Below are positions 61,650-64,000 of a stretch of DNA of 64,000 nt, piece by piece. Within the stretch, counting starts at the first letter, position 1. The number at the start of each line of letters is the position of its first letter. The stretch comes from Epiperipatus broadwayi (Eukaryota > Onychophora > Udeonychophora > Euonychophora > Peripatidae). The position numbers and the translations under genes are program-made. The notes under the pieces were generated by a model. That model did not search any database. It was not told the DNA's origin and was given only the letters and a program-made list of their open reading frames with translations. The stretch is from assembly GCA_028023455.1 (NCBI GenBank), contig JAQFVV010012434.1:3854928-3918927 (forward strand), read 5' to 3'.

Positions 61650-64000
61650 GTATATCTTATTTATTTGACTTTATTAATGTGTTAAATGCTCAAAATCTGT
61701 GCATATTACATATAAATAAATTTATATATAAATATTATGTCAAGTTTATTAAAAATTTATTTAATGATCAGATGTACTCAGCCTGTAAAGGACCAATTTT
61801 TGTTAATTGTATTGCTTTAACAATTTTTTTTTTAAGATTTAAGAAAATTAAACAAAAGATTTTAAATGTGGGAATTGTACATGCATCTGGAGGAATACAA
61901 AAACTTCATTCTTTTAACCCAACATCTTTGTAATAATTGATTGCGTTAATAAATTTTTTTAAAGATTTAATATAAATTAAACAAAACCTGTTAATATTAC
62001 AAAAATAAATTTCCAAATTTTAATAAAACTAAATTAAAATTTTCATTTTTAAATATGCATGTTATATTATGATAGCTTAAATATATATTTACTAAAGTAC
62101 CCACTAAAAAAAAATTTTTTTTTTCGATAGTGGCAATAGTTTTTTTGGCTTTATTAATAGTTACATTTATTAATATCAGAAATACAAAAATCCTGATTGT
62201 TTTTATATTTTTTTATTAAATATAATATTTGAAATATTTGTTTTAATTGGTTGCATTAACAATTTTTTTAACGCTTTAGTGTAAATATGTGTTTTTATTA
62301 AACATTACTAATCTATAAGAAATTGTTATATTTTAAATTACACATTGCTAAGTATGTCATACATCCGAACTATATTAGAGGATTGACAAACTATGAAAGC
62401 ATGGAGTGTCTTAATGCTTAATTATGAATCAGCATTTGAGGCTGTTTCTGCAGCTGGCTTGGAACTTCTATCATAAAATATATATTATATTTCTGTAGTT
62501 AAGGTCACTTATATTGATTTTTCCATAGAGTTTTTTATTTATCATATAATACTAAATCATTTATGCACTTTACTACTGTTACACAATGCTTTATTTACCA
62601 TCTTCTTTTACAGTTTACAGTTTCGATTGCCCTAGAAATCTTCTTCAGAACTATAACATAATACAAACATATGAATATAAATATATATGAACATATAATT
62701 TACATTCTATATATACGTCTTATAATCATCATCTATATATATATACCTTTAAAATATTATATAATTTTTTACTCTTTTTTTACATTTTTTTTAAAATTTT
62801 ATTTAATGGTAAAAAATACTTTCTTTGCATAATCATAGTGGTTGTGATATCATTGATAAACAATCATTCATCAATCAGACAACAGGGAAAATATGGATTT
62901 CATTTATAAGATTCTTTTTTAATCATTTCATAATGCATAAAAAAAATCTCTGTAAATTTTCTTTATTGGCAATGATATATATATTTTTTGCATTTTTTAA
63001 AATTAATCATTATTAATTTTATTTATTACTATATTCATTTTATTTATTATTTTTAAACACAACATGTGATGCAAAATTAAGAACATTTAAGAATATATAT
63101 ATATATATTTAAGAATTTCACTGTTTTGTGTATATAAGTAAGATTTCACATCTGATTTAATGTCGGTTATCTTTATTGTGAGCATTATTTTTACCACACA
63201 TAACTTAGATAAAACTTTTTCAATATATATATAACTATTCAAAATAATCATATTAGTGTATATTAATTTAAAGCAGTTAGAAAATCTTGTGAAATACTAG
63301 AGAGTAAGTTTCAGTCTATCCATTTGCTTTTCCTAATCTTTTTTTCTGATTTTAAATTTTATTTTAACTGTAAATTAATAAATATGAAAGCAGTTATAAG
63401 TATAAATGTCTAGTACTCACTCCACAAACAGAAAAGAGTAATTAGATTCTATAATCAAACAGTAATATTTCACAATCATCATTAATAGTTTATTATTAGT
63501 TATCAATCTTTTATCAAAATTTAGTATTTCAATTTTGAAGCTATATTATAATCTGTAAGTATTCCGTTTATCTTAATTTTATATTTGTTATTTGAATAAA
63601 AGTTTGCTTTATATAACCTTTATCATAAACAGCTTCTGAATCATGACTAAATAAATCATATATATAAACAAATAAACAAACATTTTTTTTTTAGACATTC
63701 CGTCTTCCTTTTGTATTATGTGAGATAAACATTTAAAGCTCATTAATTTACTAGCATTTAAAAGATAAACTTATTTACAACCAAGGTAGGAGAAACAGTT
63801 TCAAATTGCTTTCAAGTAAAGCTTTAGATTTTAGACGTAGAATGGTAAATAGATTCGTTTTAAATATTTATATGTTAATAAACATTTTAAAATATTCAGA
63901 GAAAATATAATAACAGAATTAGTATTTATCATAGTGATATTTGCGTTTAAAAAATATTATACCCTCATATATATATATATACGTGTAAATGTATATAAAT
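61650..64000. other. AT-rich DNA; hammerhead candidate at 62.6 kb, otherwise nothing recognised
   Basis: Contains TA runs near 62740, 63090 and 63970. Plus ORFs at 61532-61933 and 62825-63016 lack recognisable domains; the first begins inside the RTE 5' UTR. Apart from the ribozyme-like motif I see no gene. Confidence 0.4.
62608..62656 (-). ncRNA. Candidate hammerhead ribozyme, canonical core
   Basis: On the minus strand, TTATAGTT (62656-62649) pairs with AACTGTAA (62615-62608) as an 8-bp stem I with one U·G. CTGAAGA (62648-62642) is an exact CUGANGA box and GAAA (62624-62621) follows 17 nt later. Those 17 nt form GATT/AATC as stem II with one unpaired A next to the core. After GAAA come C, T, GTA: a two-pair stem III (A-U, C-G) with a one-base loop and a GUA triplet directly before stem I. 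Minimal stem III is known for hammerheads of Penelope-like and other retroelements. No PLE coding is visible within several hundred bases. Confidence 0.5.

Overview
This is AT-rich animal DNA, about three quarters A+T by eye. It is full of (TA)n, (TG)n and (ATT)n runs and holds one 500-base assembly gap (4837-5336). Its recognisable content is transposable elements: RTE-clade LINEs, Penelope-like elements (PLEs), a Ty3/gypsy element, a hAT-type MITE, a TA-target MITE, foldback elements and a tRNA-derived SINE family. The mix suggests an invertebrate metazoan, but I cannot name the species. I see no intact host gene, no rRNA or functional tRNA gene and no CRISPR array.

Layout. 1-9.6 kb: degraded PLE with inverted terminal arms (2.0-3.5 kb), a GC-richer island with a hammerhead-like repeat (4.47-4.58 kb), an (ATT)n tract, a TA-flanked MITE with 53-bp perfect arms (6.48-6.66 kb) and a faint coding trace at 7.2 kb. 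9.6-21 kb: a G-poor block ending in a minus-strand TATA/CCAAT signature with a 43-codon ORF, then three foldback or compound inverted-repeat elements. 21.5-24.9 kb: old RTE copy split by a foldback element. 25.0-27.5 kb: two PLE C-termini joined head to head, then a second PLE fragment split by a hAT MITE with a perfect 8-bp target duplication. 33-36 kb: a second hammerhead-like repeat inside a foldback element and an old RTE copy. 36.9-40.2 kb: the best RTE copy. 41.2-41.7 kb: a third PLE C-terminus. 45.0-56.65 kb: a Ty3/gypsy element with a 4-bp target duplication, whose 5' LTR is swollen to 5.4 kb by nested sequence. 58.4-61.6 kb: another full-span, decayed RTE copy. 62.6 kb: the best single hammerhead candidate.

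How the parts relate. The RTE copies differ in age and share a 3' end with GAT repeats. One 3' fragment carries about 1.2 kb of unrelated DNA on its 5' side, and the pair lie between matching target-like repeats inside the Ty3 LTR. Hammerhead-ribozyme-like folds recur in at least four sequence contexts: two PLE families, the 4.5/33.1 kb repeat and the 62.6 kb locus. In one PLE family the three copies share a paired change at the two core positions (3 and 8) that contact each other in the hammerhead structure. That is the observation I would check first.
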